Shown here: piece after piece, positions 8,904-17,526 of the stretch
Layout: each line of letters begins with the position of its first letter
How positions within the stretch are numbered: the first letter of the stretch is position 1
Assembly (NCBI RefSeq): GCF_001536285.1
Contig: NZ_FAOZ01000027.1
Coordinates: 56,569-120,568 of the forward strand
DNA: 64,000 bases
Direction: 5' to 3'
From: Parafrankia irregularis
GTDB taxonomy: Bacteria > Actinomycetota > Actinomycetes > Frankiales > Frankiaceae
Notes under the pieces: model-generated
What the model was told of the DNA's origin: nothing
The model's input: the letters and a program-made list of their open reading frames with translations, nothing else
Database searches by the model: none
Program-made: the position numbers and the translations under genes

Positions 8904-9698
8904 TCAGTCGTCGGACCACTCGGTGGCGACGCTGCCCTGCCAGCGCGGCGACCGCCGTTCCAGGAAGGCCAGGACGCCTTCCTTGGCGTCCGGTGCGCCC
9001 ATGGTGTGGTGGTGGGCAGCCGTCTCCCGGGCCTCCACTCCCGCGGGGTCCAGGCCCCAGGTGTCCCAGAGCAGCCGCTTGCTGTACGCGACGGACAGCG
9101 GGGCGGTGTTGACCGCGATGTCCCGGGCGATCTCCAGGGCTGCGGGCAGGACCTCCTCGTTCGGCAGCACCCGGCTGCAGACGCCCAGCTCTCGGGCCTC
9201 CTGGCCGTCGAACGTGCGCCCGGTCAGCAGGATCTCCGCCGCGCCGGACATGCCCGCGATCCGGGGCAGCGTCCAGTGTGAGTAGGCATCCCCGAGCACG
9301 CCACGACGCGCCTGGACGATGCCGTACTTCGCGTCGGCCGCGAAGATTCGGATGTCGCACTGCAGGGTCAGGGTGAAGCCGATGCCGATCGCGTGGCCGT
9401 TGACCGCCGCGATGACAGGCTTACGTACCCGCCACGCCGGCATGCTCAGCCCCGCCGCGCTGAACGCCGCGCTGCCGGGGCGGGCGAACGTGTCCCCGCC
9501 GGACGTCATGTCCGCGCCGGCGCAGAACGCCGGCGGCGTTCCCGTCAGCACGACCGCCCGGACCGCGTCGTCGGTGTCGCACCGCTCGTACGCCGCCACG
9601 AGGGCGCGGGCCATCGAGCCGCCGAACGCGTTACGCATCTCGGGCCGGTGCAGGGTGAGCGTTGCGACGCCGTCGGCGAGGTCGAACAGGACCGTCAC
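8904..9698 (-). CDS. Crotonase-fold protein (enoyl-CoA hydratase/isomerase family) without the two hydratase glutamates
   Basis: A 264-residue member of the enoyl-CoA hydratase superfamily. The CoA-binding and oxyanion-hole elements are present (AFCAGADM; NGHAIGIGF). The positions that align with the two catalytic Glu residues of rat mitochondrial hydratase (in GGGCEL and QPEI) read Thr (GIGFTL) and Gln (GIVQARRG), so a normal hydratase reaction is unlikely. Isomerase, hydrolase or C-C cleavage chemistry are alternatives. GTG 9698 overlaps the stop of the upstream LLM gene by 4 bp (GTGA), so the two are translationally coupled. Confidence 0.87.
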   Translation of the reverse strand: MTVLFDLADGVATLTLHRPEMRNAFGGSMARALVAAYERCDTDDAVRAVVLTGTPPAFCAGADMTSGGDTFARPGSAAFSAAGLSMPAWRVRKPVIAAVNGHAIGIGFTLTLQCDIRIFAADAKYGIVQARRGVLGDAYSHWTLPRIAGMSGAAEILLTGRTFDGQEARELGVCSRVLPNEEVLPAALEIARDIAVNTAPLSVAYSKRLLWDTWGLDPAGVEARETAAHHHTMGAPDAKEGVLAFLERRSPRWQGSVATEWSDD

Positions 9699-10777
9699 CG
9701 TGGCACCGTCGCGGACGCGGACGCGGACGCGGAGGCGGAGGCGGAGGCCTGGCCGTCGGCCTTCGCGGACGCGGCGTGCAACGACCGCGCCACGTCACCG
9801 ATCAGGTCGTCACCGACCGGGTAACCGGGGAAGTAGGCACAGACCCGGTCACAGTCGCCATAGCGGCGGACGATCTCCTCGGCCACCTGGTCAGGAGTGC
9901 CGCAGACGGCGATGGTCTCGAACATCTCGTCCGTGACCAGCTCGGTCATCCCGGCCCAGTCCCCACGCTTGGAGCGTGCGTTGAGCTCGGGCTGCAGGTC
10001 GCCCCAGCCCTCCACCTCCAGCACCGGCCGGTAGGACGGGGTCGACCCGTAGAACCCGACCAGGCCGCGCGCCGCCCGCGCCGCGGCCAGCTCCTGCTCC
10101 GAACGCCCGACCGCGACGATCACCTCGGCGGTGATCTCCAGGTCGGCGCGGCTACGCCCGGCAGCGGCGAGACCGGCCTCGATCGCCGGCATCGTGCGTT
10201 CCCGCATATGCCGGTCGCTGTTGAACGGCATCACCAGGATCCCGTCGGCGACCTCGGCCGCCATCTGGTTCATCTTCGGCCCGAGCGCGCCCACCAGCAC
10301 CTTCGGCACACCGTACGGGTTCGGACCCGGATTGAACGCCGGGGTCATCAAAGTGTGGGTGGTGTACTCGCCGCGGACGTCCAGCCGGGTGCCGTCCTGC
10401 CAGCTGCCCAGGATCGCCTTCGTCGCCTGGACCCACTCACGCATCTGCGTCACCGGCCGACCCCACCGGGCGCCATACCGCTTCTCCACGTGCGCCCGCA
10501 CCTGCGAGCCGAGCCCGAGCCGGAACCGGCCCTGCGACAGCAACTGCAGATCATAAGCCGCGTGCGCCAGATGTAGCGGGCTGCGCGGAAACGCGATCGC
10601 GACGTTCGTCATCAGATCCAGCGAACACACCGGCGCCGCTGCGACCAACGGAAAGAACAAATCGTGCGAGTTCTCGAAGCTGAACACCCCGTCCACCCCG
10701 GCACGCTCCAGCGCCCGGGCACGCTCGGCCGCGTCCACGACCGAATTCGACAACATCACGTCCAGCTTCAGCGCCAT
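9695..10777 (-). CDS. LLM-class F420-dependent oxidoreductase
   Basis: A 360-residue TIM-barrel oxidoreductase of the luciferase-like monooxygenase superfamily, in the subgroup usually annotated as F420-dependent. Seen: N-terminal LDVMLSNSVVDAAERARALE, the conserved LLSQGRFRLGLGSQVRAHVEKR, and VLVGALGPKMNQMAAEVADG typical of the flavin/F420-binding region. It probably oxidises or reduces an intermediate of the pathway encoded by the neighbours (inference). The C-terminus is an unusual Ser-Ala dipeptide tail encoded by a hexamer repeat (9711-9746), likely unstructured. It starts at ATG 10777 and is coupled by 4-bp overlap to the crotonase gene downstream. Confidence 0.88.
   Translation of the reverse strand: MALKLDVMLSNSVVDAAERARALERAGVDGVFSFENSHDLFFPLVAAAPVCSLDLMTNVAIAFPRSPLHLAHAAYDLQLLSQGRFRLGLGSQVRAHVEKRYGARWGRPVTQMREWVQATKAILGSWQDGTRLDVRGEYTTHTLMTPAFNPGPNPYGVPKVLVGALGPKMNQMAAEVADGILVMPFNSDRHMRERTMPAIEAGLAAAGRSRADLEITAEVIVAVGRSEQELAAARAARGLVGFYGSTPSYRPVLEVEGWGDLQPELNARSKRGDWAGMTELVTDEMFETIAVCGTPDQVAEEIVRRYGDCDRVCAYFPGYPVGDDLIGDVARSLHAASAKADGQASASASASASASATVPR
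9711..9746. repeat. In-frame hexamer repeat inside the LLM gene
   Basis: Three copies of GCGGAC followed by three of GCGGAG encode the Ala-Ser tail at the C-terminus of the LLM oxidoreductase, 13 bases before its stop codon (reading on the minus strand). Copy-number change would lengthen the tail without a frameshift. Confidence 0.9.
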
Positions 10778-10917
10778 CGTCGGCTTCCGCTCCTCGTCTC
10801 CCGATCAAAATGCGCACAGCGGTATGGCCTCTGCCGCCTCCGTCGAACGAGGCCGGGCGCGATTCTGGCGGCGGCGCCAGGCTCCGCCCGTCGATTCGGC
10901 GGATACCTGGGCGTCCG

Positions 10918-12123
10918 TCAGGCGGCCTCGTCGGGATCGAGACCGAGCTGGGCAGGCGTCGGTCCGAGCTCGGCGGCTGCCGAGGTCAGGAGCTCGGCGT
11001 CGAAACGGTAGAAGTCGATCGCGTTGAGGCCGAGGATGCGCCGCGCCTCCGCCGGCGGCACTCCGGCGACGGCGGCTGCGATGGAACCTCGGCTGTCGGG
11101 CCATGTGCCCTCGGTGTGCGGGTAGTCGCTGCCCCACATCATGCGTTCGACGCCGGCCTCGTGCCGGCGGCCGGCATCAGCGGCCCGCATGAAGCTCACT
11201 CCGAACCAGATGTTCTCCCGCAGGAACCCGCTCGGCGCCTGCCCCAGGCTTTCGATGAACTTCGGACCCACCAGCTCGCGCATGGCGTCGCCGGTGTCGT
11301 ACTCCACCTTGCCGGTGAGGACGGAGTGCAGGCCGTCGTGCGTCATTGCGTCGTTGAGTACGCCTTCGAAGCTCTGCTCGGTGACCACGTAGCGCAGAGT
11401 CGGATGCCGCTCGAAAAGGCCGGACCAGATCAGCAGCCACAGGTTGCGGTGCGAGTAGAAGGTGAACTCCTGGAGGTACACGAGCCGGGCCATGCCCGGT
11501 TTGCCGCCGTAGTCCGGCGACCCGCTGCCGCCGTGGTGGTTGATCGGGATGTCGAGGTCGGCGCACGCCGCCCAGATCGGTTCGTAGCTCTCGTCCCAGA
11601 TCGGCGGGATCGGCGCGCCCGGCGGGATCGGCGGCAGCAGGATGCCTCCGGTCAGCCCGTTCTCGCGGGCCCAGGTGATCTCTCTGACCGCCTCGTCCGG
11701 CTCGTTGAACAGCACCTGCGCGATTCCGGCCCGCCGGCCGGGAACCTCGCGGCAGAAGTCGGCGAGCCAGCGGTTGTGTGCTTTCAACCCGGCCCAGCGG
11801 CGCGGGTAGTCCGCCGCGGTCGGGGGACCGGCGACGAGCGCGGTCTGCGGGCAGAACGGCGGATTCGTGTTCGGGAAGATCACCTCGGCGACGATGCCGT
11901 CCTCGTCGAGGTGGCCCAGGCGTTTCGCGCTGTTCCAGTTCCGGTCCGCACGCACCTCGTCGAGATCGCTCCAGGGATTCACGAAATCGCGCGACCAGCT
12001 GTCGAAATCGTCGTGCCATGTTCGCGGAAGATAGTCGCGATAACCGAGTAACGGCGCACCGGCATGGCAGTCTGCCGACACTATGACCACCGGCTCTTCG
12101 GTGGTCGCGGATTCGGCCTCCAT
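10918..12123 (-). CDS. Amidohydrolase-2 family metal-dependent hydrolase/decarboxylase
   Basis: A 401-residue member of PF04909 (amidohydrolase-related, ACMSD-like TIM barrel). It starts with VIVSADCHAG, where the family has its Asp-x-His metal site. His residues follow in INHHGGSGSPDYGG and SHRNLWLLIWSGLFERHPTL, and the C-terminal metal-ligand motif reads MMWGSDYPHTEGTWPDS. Relatives occur in actinobacterial aromatic, steroid and terpene catabolic clusters, often beside LLM oxidoreductases and acyl-CoA enzymes, as here. ATG 12123 has GGAGGG just upstream. It is the first gene of the leftward block, and its promoter must lie in the gap beyond 12123. Confidence 0.88.
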   Translation of the reverse strand: MEAESATTEEPVVIVSADCHAGAPLLGYRDYLPRTWHDDFDSWSRDFVNPWSDLDEVRADRNWNSAKRLGHLDEDGIVAEVIFPNTNPPFCPQTALVAGPPTAADYPRRWAGLKAHNRWLADFCREVPGRRAGIAQVLFNEPDEAVREITWARENGLTGGILLPPIPPGAPIPPIWDESYEPIWAACADLDIPINHHGGSGSPDYGGKPGMARLVYLQEFTFYSHRNLWLLIWSGLFERHPTLRYVVTEQSFEGVLNDAMTHDGLHSVLTGKVEYDTGDAMRELVGPKFIESLGQAPSGFLRENIWFGVSFMRAADAGRRHEAGVERMMWGSDYPHTEGTWPDSRGSIAAAVAGVPPAEARRILGLNAIDFYRFDAELLTSAAAELGPTPAQLGLDPDEAA

Positions 12124-12611
12124 GTACCCTCCAGAGCAATAGTGGCTGCTACCGACCAGGGCACTGTAACACCCGTAACATTGGACGTAAAGTCGAAAAG
12201 TCGATCGTAGTCGGATCGACGCAGTGGGCGCCGGTCGAGGCGTGGGAGCGGCAGTGGAAGATCACGGGGTGTGGCGGGCTGGCGGACGGCCCGGAGGGTG
12301 CCGTTGCCTTCGCGGAAGCGCCCGCTGCTCTGGCGCGGTAAGCAGGCGGCCCGGGGCCCGGGCCGCCGCCCGTCGAGGCGCCGACGGACTGACGGAGGTT
12401 GGCCGTGAGTCCGGCGTCGACCTTCACCGCGGCCGGTCGACGACCCGTGAGGTGACCCTGCACGATCTGCCGGGTGGTCGGTCCGCCGAGCGTCAGGTGC
12501 CGGATACCAAGCAGAAGGCCAGTTACCGATAGATCTACCGCGGGTGCGACCGGCGGTGCGCGGAACGTAATCTTGAGATGGCCGTCTGGATGGAACGGCC
12601 ACCCCGCCTCA
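12124..12611. other. 488-bp non-coding gap
   Basis: It separates the amidohydrolase operon promoter from the 3' end of the PucR-type regulator. The part next to 12124 is relatively AT-rich (GTAACACCCGTAACATT around 12167-12183) and is the likely promoter of the leftward operon. The rest has open frames on both strands, but none shows a recognisable domain or a good ribosome-binding site. Confidence 0.6.
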
Positions 12612-13595
12612 TCAGGTCGTCGCTGAGCGCAGGATCCGCCGTGACGCGAGGGCGAGCTGCAGCCTTAACCGGCCCGCCGGTTCCTTCAGCGGCCATCCAA
12701 GGACAACCTCGGCGTGCGCGAGCCGGCCCTGAAGCGTGGAGTGGTGCACGTTCAGCGTTCTCGCCGCGTCACGAAGGCTGCCAGTACTCGCGACCGCGTC
12801 GAGCGTGGCGAGCATCCAGGGAGCTGTCGCCGCGGTCCGGTGGAGCGCCTGGATGTCCGGCACCGTCCGCGGGCACGAGTCGACCGCCGGGATCAGAAGA
12901 GCGAGGACGCCGAGCTCATCGGCGTGCACGACCCGAGGGCCCGGGTCGGCATCGGTGCCGTCAGCGGTGAGCCGCAGTGCCAGTCGGGCCGCGTCCCACG
13001 AGGCCGGTAGGTCGGCGGGCGCGACCGCCGGACCGATCCCGGCGCGCTGCTTCTGGGTCCGCCTGGCGTCATGGGCCAGCACGAGCGCGGTTCCGTCCTC
13101 CAGCGCGATGGCCCGGACGCGTGCGGGTAGCCGCAGCCGACGTACCGCCGCGAGCCGGTCGCTTTTGGAGACCCGGGCATCGAGGACCAGTTCGAGCGAG
13201 GCGGACTCGTCGAGGTGAGCCTGGCCGGCGGTCCTCTCCAAGGCCGCTCGGACCGCGGCCGCCGCACGTTCGAGCACGACGGCCTGGAGGGTTGGAACCG
13301 GCCGGGGCGCTTCCAACCACAGCGCCGCGCCGACCGCGTTGACCGCGGCTGTGGGCCAGGTCGGATCAGGGGCGGATGACGGCGACTGCGGGGTGCCGTC
13401 GGGCAGCATGCGCACGGCGTGCCGCCCGGTCGGGTCAGCCAGCCGCACCGGGCAGGCGGCAAGTTCCGCGGCACTTGCCACGATCGCCGGCAGACCAGCC
13501 CGGCTCGCCACCAGCAGATCGAAATGGGCGATCACACGAATCGCGACGGCCGCCTCCACGTCCAGGTCCGCCAGCCGCACCGCGAGCTCCCTCAT
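12612..13595 (-). CDS. PucR/CdaR-type transcriptional regulator
   Basis: A DNA-binding regulator of about 327 residues. The C-terminal 70 residues carry the PucR-type helix-turn-helix: TGSLRDAARTLNVHHSTLQG followed by a RLAHAEVVLGWPL-like segment. The middle is an alpha/beta region with the LVLDARVSKSDRLAAVRRL element seen in this family. The open frame extends to 13706, but ATG 13595 (MRELAVRLADLD) is the first start with helical, protein-like sequence after it. It is divergent from the esterase gene (13836), so it may control the esterase and the solute-binding protein beyond it (inference). Confidence 0.8.
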   Translation of the reverse strand: MRELAVRLADLDVEAAVAIRVIAHFDLLVASRAGLPAIVASAAELAACPVRLADPTGRHAVRMLPDGTPQSPSSAPDPTWPTAAVNAVGAALWLEAPRPVPTLQAVVLERAAAAVRAALERTAGQAHLDESASLELVLDARVSKSDRLAAVRRLRLPARVRAIALEDGTALVLAHDARRTQKQRAGIGPAVAPADLPASWDAARLALRLTADGTDADPGPRVVHADELGVLALLIPAVDSCPRTVPDIQALHRTAATAPWMLATLDAVASTGSLRDAARTLNVHHSTLQGRLAHAEVVLGWPLKEPAGRLRLQLALASRRILRSATT

Positions 13596-13835
13596 CGGCT
13601 CATAATCGCCCCCTGCCGCGCACGCCGGCCAGCGGCCGTAGATCTCGGACGTGCGACCTGCCGCGGGACTCACGCACCTGGCCGAGCCGGTGACGGTGAT
13701 CCACACGCCATTCGGCGGGCCGCGCCCGTCGGTTGGCGGCTATCGGCGGCCCCGGAGAGCGGCCAGAATCGCGGGGACTCGTCACATGCCGAGGCACTCC
13801 GCCACCTCGGCTGCCTGAGGAAGAGACGGAGCACC

Positions 13836-14777
13836 ATGAGCGACCAGCCAGGCGCGCACGTTCCGACGAGTGTCAGTGAGGTCGCACGCCAGTTCCTGGC
13901 AGCTCCCGCGTCTGACCGGGCCACCTATCCGGCGCTGACCGACGCCCCGGCGTGGTCGCGACTCATCGACATCACCAATTCAGCCCTCCGGGAGCGTTTT
14001 TCCGGCTTCGATTTCCCGGTGGAGGTGCAGGACACGAAGATCGCGGGGGTGCGCACCTTTGTCCTGAATTTGCGGGGTATGTCAACCGAGAAGACTCCGA
14101 TCTACCTTGACCTCCACGGCGGGGCACTGATCGCGGGCGGTGGAGAGCTGTGCCGTCTGATCAGTTCGGCCACCGCGATGATCAACGGAATGATCACTTG
14201 GGGTGTGGACTACCGGATGCCGCCGTCCCATCCCTATCCGGCTGCTCTCGATGACTGTGTCGCGGTCTACCGGGCACTTCTCGAGGAACGGGAGCCGTCG
14301 GACATCTTCGTCGGCGGAGGCTCCGCGGGTGGGAACCTCGCGGCGGCACTGCTCGTGCGAGCGAAGGAGGAAGGTCTGCCGATGCCCGCCGCTCTGGTGC
14401 TGCTCAGCCCCGAGGCCGATCTCACCGAGTCGGGTGACTCCTTCTTCACCAACAGGCTGTTCGACAACGTCCTCGGAAGCCTCCACGACGTGAACCTGCT
14501 CTACGCCGACGGCCATGACCTGTCCGATCCACACCTGTCCCCGCTGTTCGCCGATCTCGTCGGATTCCCGCCGACCTTCCTGCAGTCCGGCACCCGGGAT
14601 CTGTTCCTGTCCAACACGGTCCGCATGCACCGCCGCCTGCGATCCGCCGGCGTCGAGGCGGAACTACACGTCTTCGAGGCGATGCCCCATGGCGGATTCG
14701 GCGGCACCAGCCCGGAGGATCTTGAGATGTGCGCCGAAATGCGTAGGTTTCTCGACCGCCACCGCCGTAAGGGCTGA
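13836..14777 (+). CDS. Alpha/beta hydrolase, HSL-type esterase
   Basis: A 313-residue carboxylesterase of the hormone-sensitive-lipase group. It has the oxyanion-hole motif LHGGALIAGG, the nucleophile elbow GGGSAGGNLAA (GxSxG, more often GDSAGG), the acid in SGTRDLFL and the histidine in MPHGGFGG. Members hydrolyse short-chain acyl esters, lactones or aryl esters. The start at ATG 13836 has GAGGAAGAGACGGAG upstream. The same frame is open much further upstream, but without protein-like sequence. It is divergent from the PucR-type regulator. Confidence 0.9.
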   Translation: MSDQPGAHVPTSVSEVARQFLAAPASDRATYPALTDAPAWSRLIDITNSALRERFSGFDFPVEVQDTKIAGVRTFVLNLRGMSTEKTPIYLDLHGGALIAGGGELCRLISSATAMINGMITWGVDYRMPPSHPYPAALDDCVAVYRALLEEREPSDIFVGGGSAGGNLAAALLVRAKEEGLPMPAALVLLSPEADLTESGDSFFTNRLFDNVLGSLHDVNLLYADGHDLSDPHLSPLFADLVGFPPTFLQSGTRDLFLSNTVRMHRRLRSAGVEAELHVFEAMPHGGFGGTSPEDLEMCAEMRRFLDRHRRKG

Positions 14778-15136
14778 GACCGGTCCGGTTCAGCGGCTGC
14801 GGAGCCGGCCGATTTCTAACAGAGTTTCACCGCCTGGATCAGCCCTCGCAAGTAGGACATGACCGCGTGGTGCCTATCGGTACCAGTATCGTCACATGCG
14901 ACGCGCTCCCGCCGACTACGGTGATCTCGGCCATTGTGGTCACCTCGTCGGTCGACCATGAATAATATTGCTCGTTTTATATGCAGGTGTGATGATGCAG
15001 GCCCGTAGGTGAGGCCGCAACCCGCGGCGGCGAGAATCCCCACGACGTTCACCCGGCGGATCCCTGTCCAGTTGTTCGCCTTCTGGTAGGTCAGATCCGT
15101 CTGCCCTCGCGATCTTTCACAGAAGGAGCTCTCGCA
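14778..15136. other. 359-bp gap with AT-rich promoter-like patch
   Basis: No gene recognised. A short AT-rich stretch around 14957-14984 (GAATAATATTGCTCGTTTTATATGCA) stands out and is a plausible promoter or operator for the downstream solute-binding lipoprotein. The last bases before 15137 hold its ribosome-binding site (AGAAGGAG). Confidence 0.5.
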
Positions 15137-16480
15137 ATGCGACATCATGGTCGGGCCGCCCTGGTCTTATCCGTGGCCTGCGCAGTCGGCGTCGCCGGCT
15201 GCTCGGCCGGCTCGAATGGGAGTAGTGCCGGGACGGTCACCGTGAACCCGGCGCTCAGCAAGCTCGGCCCGGACCACGGGTGGAGCCAGACGAACGTCAC
15301 CGTTGATCCGAACAGTCTGGCGTGCAGCGCGCCAGCGTCGAACCCGAACCGTGGTGTCACCGCGACGTCGGTCAAGATCGGGATGCTCGCGACGGCGACC
15401 AGCCCGGGAGGTGTCGCCTTCGGGGACTTTCCCACCGGCGCGAAGGTCCGCATCGACGCGGCGAACGCCGCGGGCGGTGTCAACGGCCGGACGATCGACC
15501 TTCTCGGTACCCGCGATGACGCAGGAGACGCCGGCCGGGACGGCGCCCAGGCCAAGGCCCTTGTCGAGAAGGACCAGCCCTTCGCCGCGTTCGTCCAGAC
15601 AATCGACGGCAACTACATCGACGCGTTCTGCTCTGCGGAGATGCCGTTCTTCGGCTGGGGCGGCAACTCGGGCTTCTGCGGCAACGCCATCGGCTTCGGG
15701 ATCACCGGATGCGCGACCCCGAAGACCGGCGACCCACGCGCCTACGACACGGGCGGCGCGCTGACCATGGCCAACGCGCTGCCCGCGGGCACCGCCAGGA
15801 CGGCGGCGCTGATCGGTCTCGACAACGATTCGGCCCGGCAGGGCATCATCACCGTCGGCCAGGGCATGCAGGCAGGCGGCTTCAAGATCGTCTACGAGGA
15901 GTCGCCCATCCCGATCTCCGGGCTGAAGGACGCCACCTCGATCGTCAACGACATCATGCGGGCCGACTCGGGCAAGCCCCCGGCCGTCGTCTTCTTCGTC
16001 GCCCAGTTCGGTGACGCGGTGAAGCTCTCCGGTTCTCTGAAAGCAGCCGGCTACAAGGGCATGATCGTCTCACCGCTCTACGACCCCCGGGTCTCGACCG
16101 TGCCCGAGCTCGAAGGCACCTACGCCCTGCTGGGGTGGCAGGGCGGCTTCGCCACCGACGTTCCGGCCGTCGCGCAGATGGTCGCGGACTTCAGGAAGTA
16201 CTCTCCCGGCACCGCCCTGAGCCTCACGGCGACAGCTGGCTACTGGGCTGCGGACATGCTGGTCAAGGCCCTCCAGAAGACCGGCGAGAACCTCACCGTC
16301 GACAGCTTCCTGAAGACCCTCAACACCAGCTACACCAACTACGTCCCTGGCACGGTCCCGGAGACCCGCTGGCCCCTCAACCACGTCGCACCCTCGCCCT
16401 GCGGGACACTGGCACATCTCACCAATGGAGCCTGGAGCGCGCCCGGACTGCAGTGCGGAGCCATCGCCAAGGCATCCTGA
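15137..16480 (+). CDS. Orphan ABC transporter substrate-binding lipoprotein (Peripla_BP_6 / LivK-like)
   Basis: A 447-residue exported lipoprotein. Residues 1-22 form a signal peptide ending in the lipobox VGVAGC. The mature part has the type-1 periplasmic-binding fold of branched-chain-amino-acid and amide binders (VKIGMLATATSPGG; ANAAGGVNGRTIDLLG). The ligand is unknown; in actinobacterial catabolic loci such proteins often bind aromatic or other carboxylates. ATG 15137 follows AGAAGGAG. No permease or ATPase genes are adjacent, so it either serves a transporter encoded elsewhere or is a ligand-sensing binder for the neighbouring esterase and PucR genes. Confidence 0.88.
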   Translation: MRHHGRAALVLSVACAVGVAGCSAGSNGSSAGTVTVNPALSKLGPDHGWSQTNVTVDPNSLACSAPASNPNRGVTATSVKIGMLATATSPGGVAFGDFPTGAKVRIDAANAAGGVNGRTIDLLGTRDDAGDAGRDGAQAKALVEKDQPFAAFVQTIDGNYIDAFCSAEMPFFGWGGNSGFCGNAIGFGITGCATPKTGDPRAYDTGGALTMANALPAGTARTAALIGLDNDSARQGIITVGQGMQAGGFKIVYEESPIPISGLKDATSIVNDIMRADSGKPPAVVFFVAQFGDAVKLSGSLKAAGYKGMIVSPLYDPRVSTVPELEGTYALLGWQGGFATDVPAVAQMVADFRKYSPGTALSLTATAGYWAADMLVKALQKTGENLTVDSFLKTLNTSYTNYVPGTVPETRWPLNHVAPSPCGTLAHLTNGAWSAPGLQCGAIAKAS

Positions 16481-16489
16481 ACGGGGGTC

Positions 16490-16740
16490 CGGCATCGGGG
16501 CGTCGTCCTGCCCGTGGCGATCGCGTAGGTGAGCAAGCGGCCTGTATTCGGCCTCCCAGCGTGAGCAGCTCGGCTTCGGTGCGGGCCGGCAATCCGCTGT
16601 GGCCGGTGTCAGGAGTAGGCACAGCACGAGAACAACCTTGCCCTCGGCGTCGAACACCGGGGCGTTGACCGCGAAGGCGCGGTGACGGGCGGCCGGGTCG
16701 GCAGCCGCGGGCGCAGTTGCCGAGGGATCCGGTCAAGGCC
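16490..16740 (-). pseudogene. Remnant of IclR-type regulator (C-terminal piece)
   Basis: Minus-strand translation gives AFAVNAPVFDAEGKVVLVLC, which closely resembles the APVFD-x-x-G-x-VV segment of IclR effector domains. After a frame change comes RTEAELLTLGGRIQAAC, the kind of C-terminal helix IclR proteins end with. There is no start codon, no helix-turn-helix and an in-frame stop just upstream, so this is a decayed fragment. Recognition is by eye only. Confidence 0.4.
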
Positions 16741-16857
16741 GGGTCAAGGCGGCATGTCTGCCCTCCAGAACATGTCGGCGTGAGGGAGTAGCCGGGCCTG
16801 TCGCGTCCGGCCGCGCGCGATCACGCCCGCGGCGGCTTGCATGCAAGGATCATTGAG

Positions 16858-17119
16858 TGCATAATGTATCCATTATCTGATCGTGGTGGCGAGGTGGCCG
16901 GTGCCGGGGCTACCATCTCCCGCCAGACAACCCATCGGTCTCGACACCCTGACCCGAACCGGACGTGCGCGAGCGGCGGAGGATCTTCGACCTTGTCAGG
17001 CTCCTGGTCGCCCGCTCGGGAGACCGGCTACGCCGAGCGCCCCTGGCGGCGGGCGGGCGCATGATGTCCCGGACTTCAGCCGACCCAGTCCTCATCGTCT
17101 GCATAATGCGACCATTGAT
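16858..17119. promoter_or_regulatory. Two copies of an AT-rich symmetric element
   Basis: TGCATAATG-tatc-CATTAT (16858-16876) and TGCATAATG-cgac-CATTGAT (17100-17119) share a 9-bp left half and the same 4-bp spacer. The first is a perfect inverted repeat (ATAATG/CATTAT). They lie 242 bp apart in the long gap before the cupin gene and look like a paired operator. Related AT-rich elements precede the two SDR genes at 49064 and 51062. Confidence 0.5.
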
Positions 17120-17279
17120 TTGGCGATTGCATCCCTGTAAGACTAGGCGCGCCAGCTTCGGCCCATGTCCGCAGGAAGCTTGCTGAGCTGCCGGTGCCGC
17201 CCGAGGAGACGCCTGTGCCAGAAACGACCTGACACCTCGGACCGAGATCACTTTGCCTCGCCTCGCACCAGCGGAGGTG

Positions 17280-17400
17280 CCCACTGCCTCTCCGAGGGTG
17301 CTCTGACTACCGATCCCGCGTGACGCCGATGATCGATCGCAAAGCCGATCTCGCGCACATTTGCCGGCGCCGATGTGCCTACCAGCCCCAGAGTCCCGCA
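17280..17400 (-). pseudogene. Possible second fragment of the same IclR-type gene
   Basis: Minus-strand translation reads NVREIGFAIDHRRHAGSVVR, resembling the R-x-x-G-[YF]-A-[IV]-D segment that in intact IclR proteins directly precedes the APVFD segment found at 16490-16740. The two pieces are in the right order but about 540 bp apart. The rest of the 16481-17526 gap shows no recognisable gene. Weak, by eye only. Confidence 0.25.
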
Positions 17401-17526
17401 GCCGACGAATTCCGCGCGCTGGCGCCGCCGATTCACCGAGCGACGCCTACCGGCAGTGCAAGGACCCCTTCGTGATATCTGGCCGGCATGCGCGGGATTT
17501 GCGCCCCGACACAAAGGAGACATCCG

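Noticed and set aside
12081..12602. Possible 173-residue gene in the gap upstream of the amidohydrolase
   Set aside because: No ribosome-binding site, no recognisable motif, overlaps the amidohydrolase start and probable promoter.
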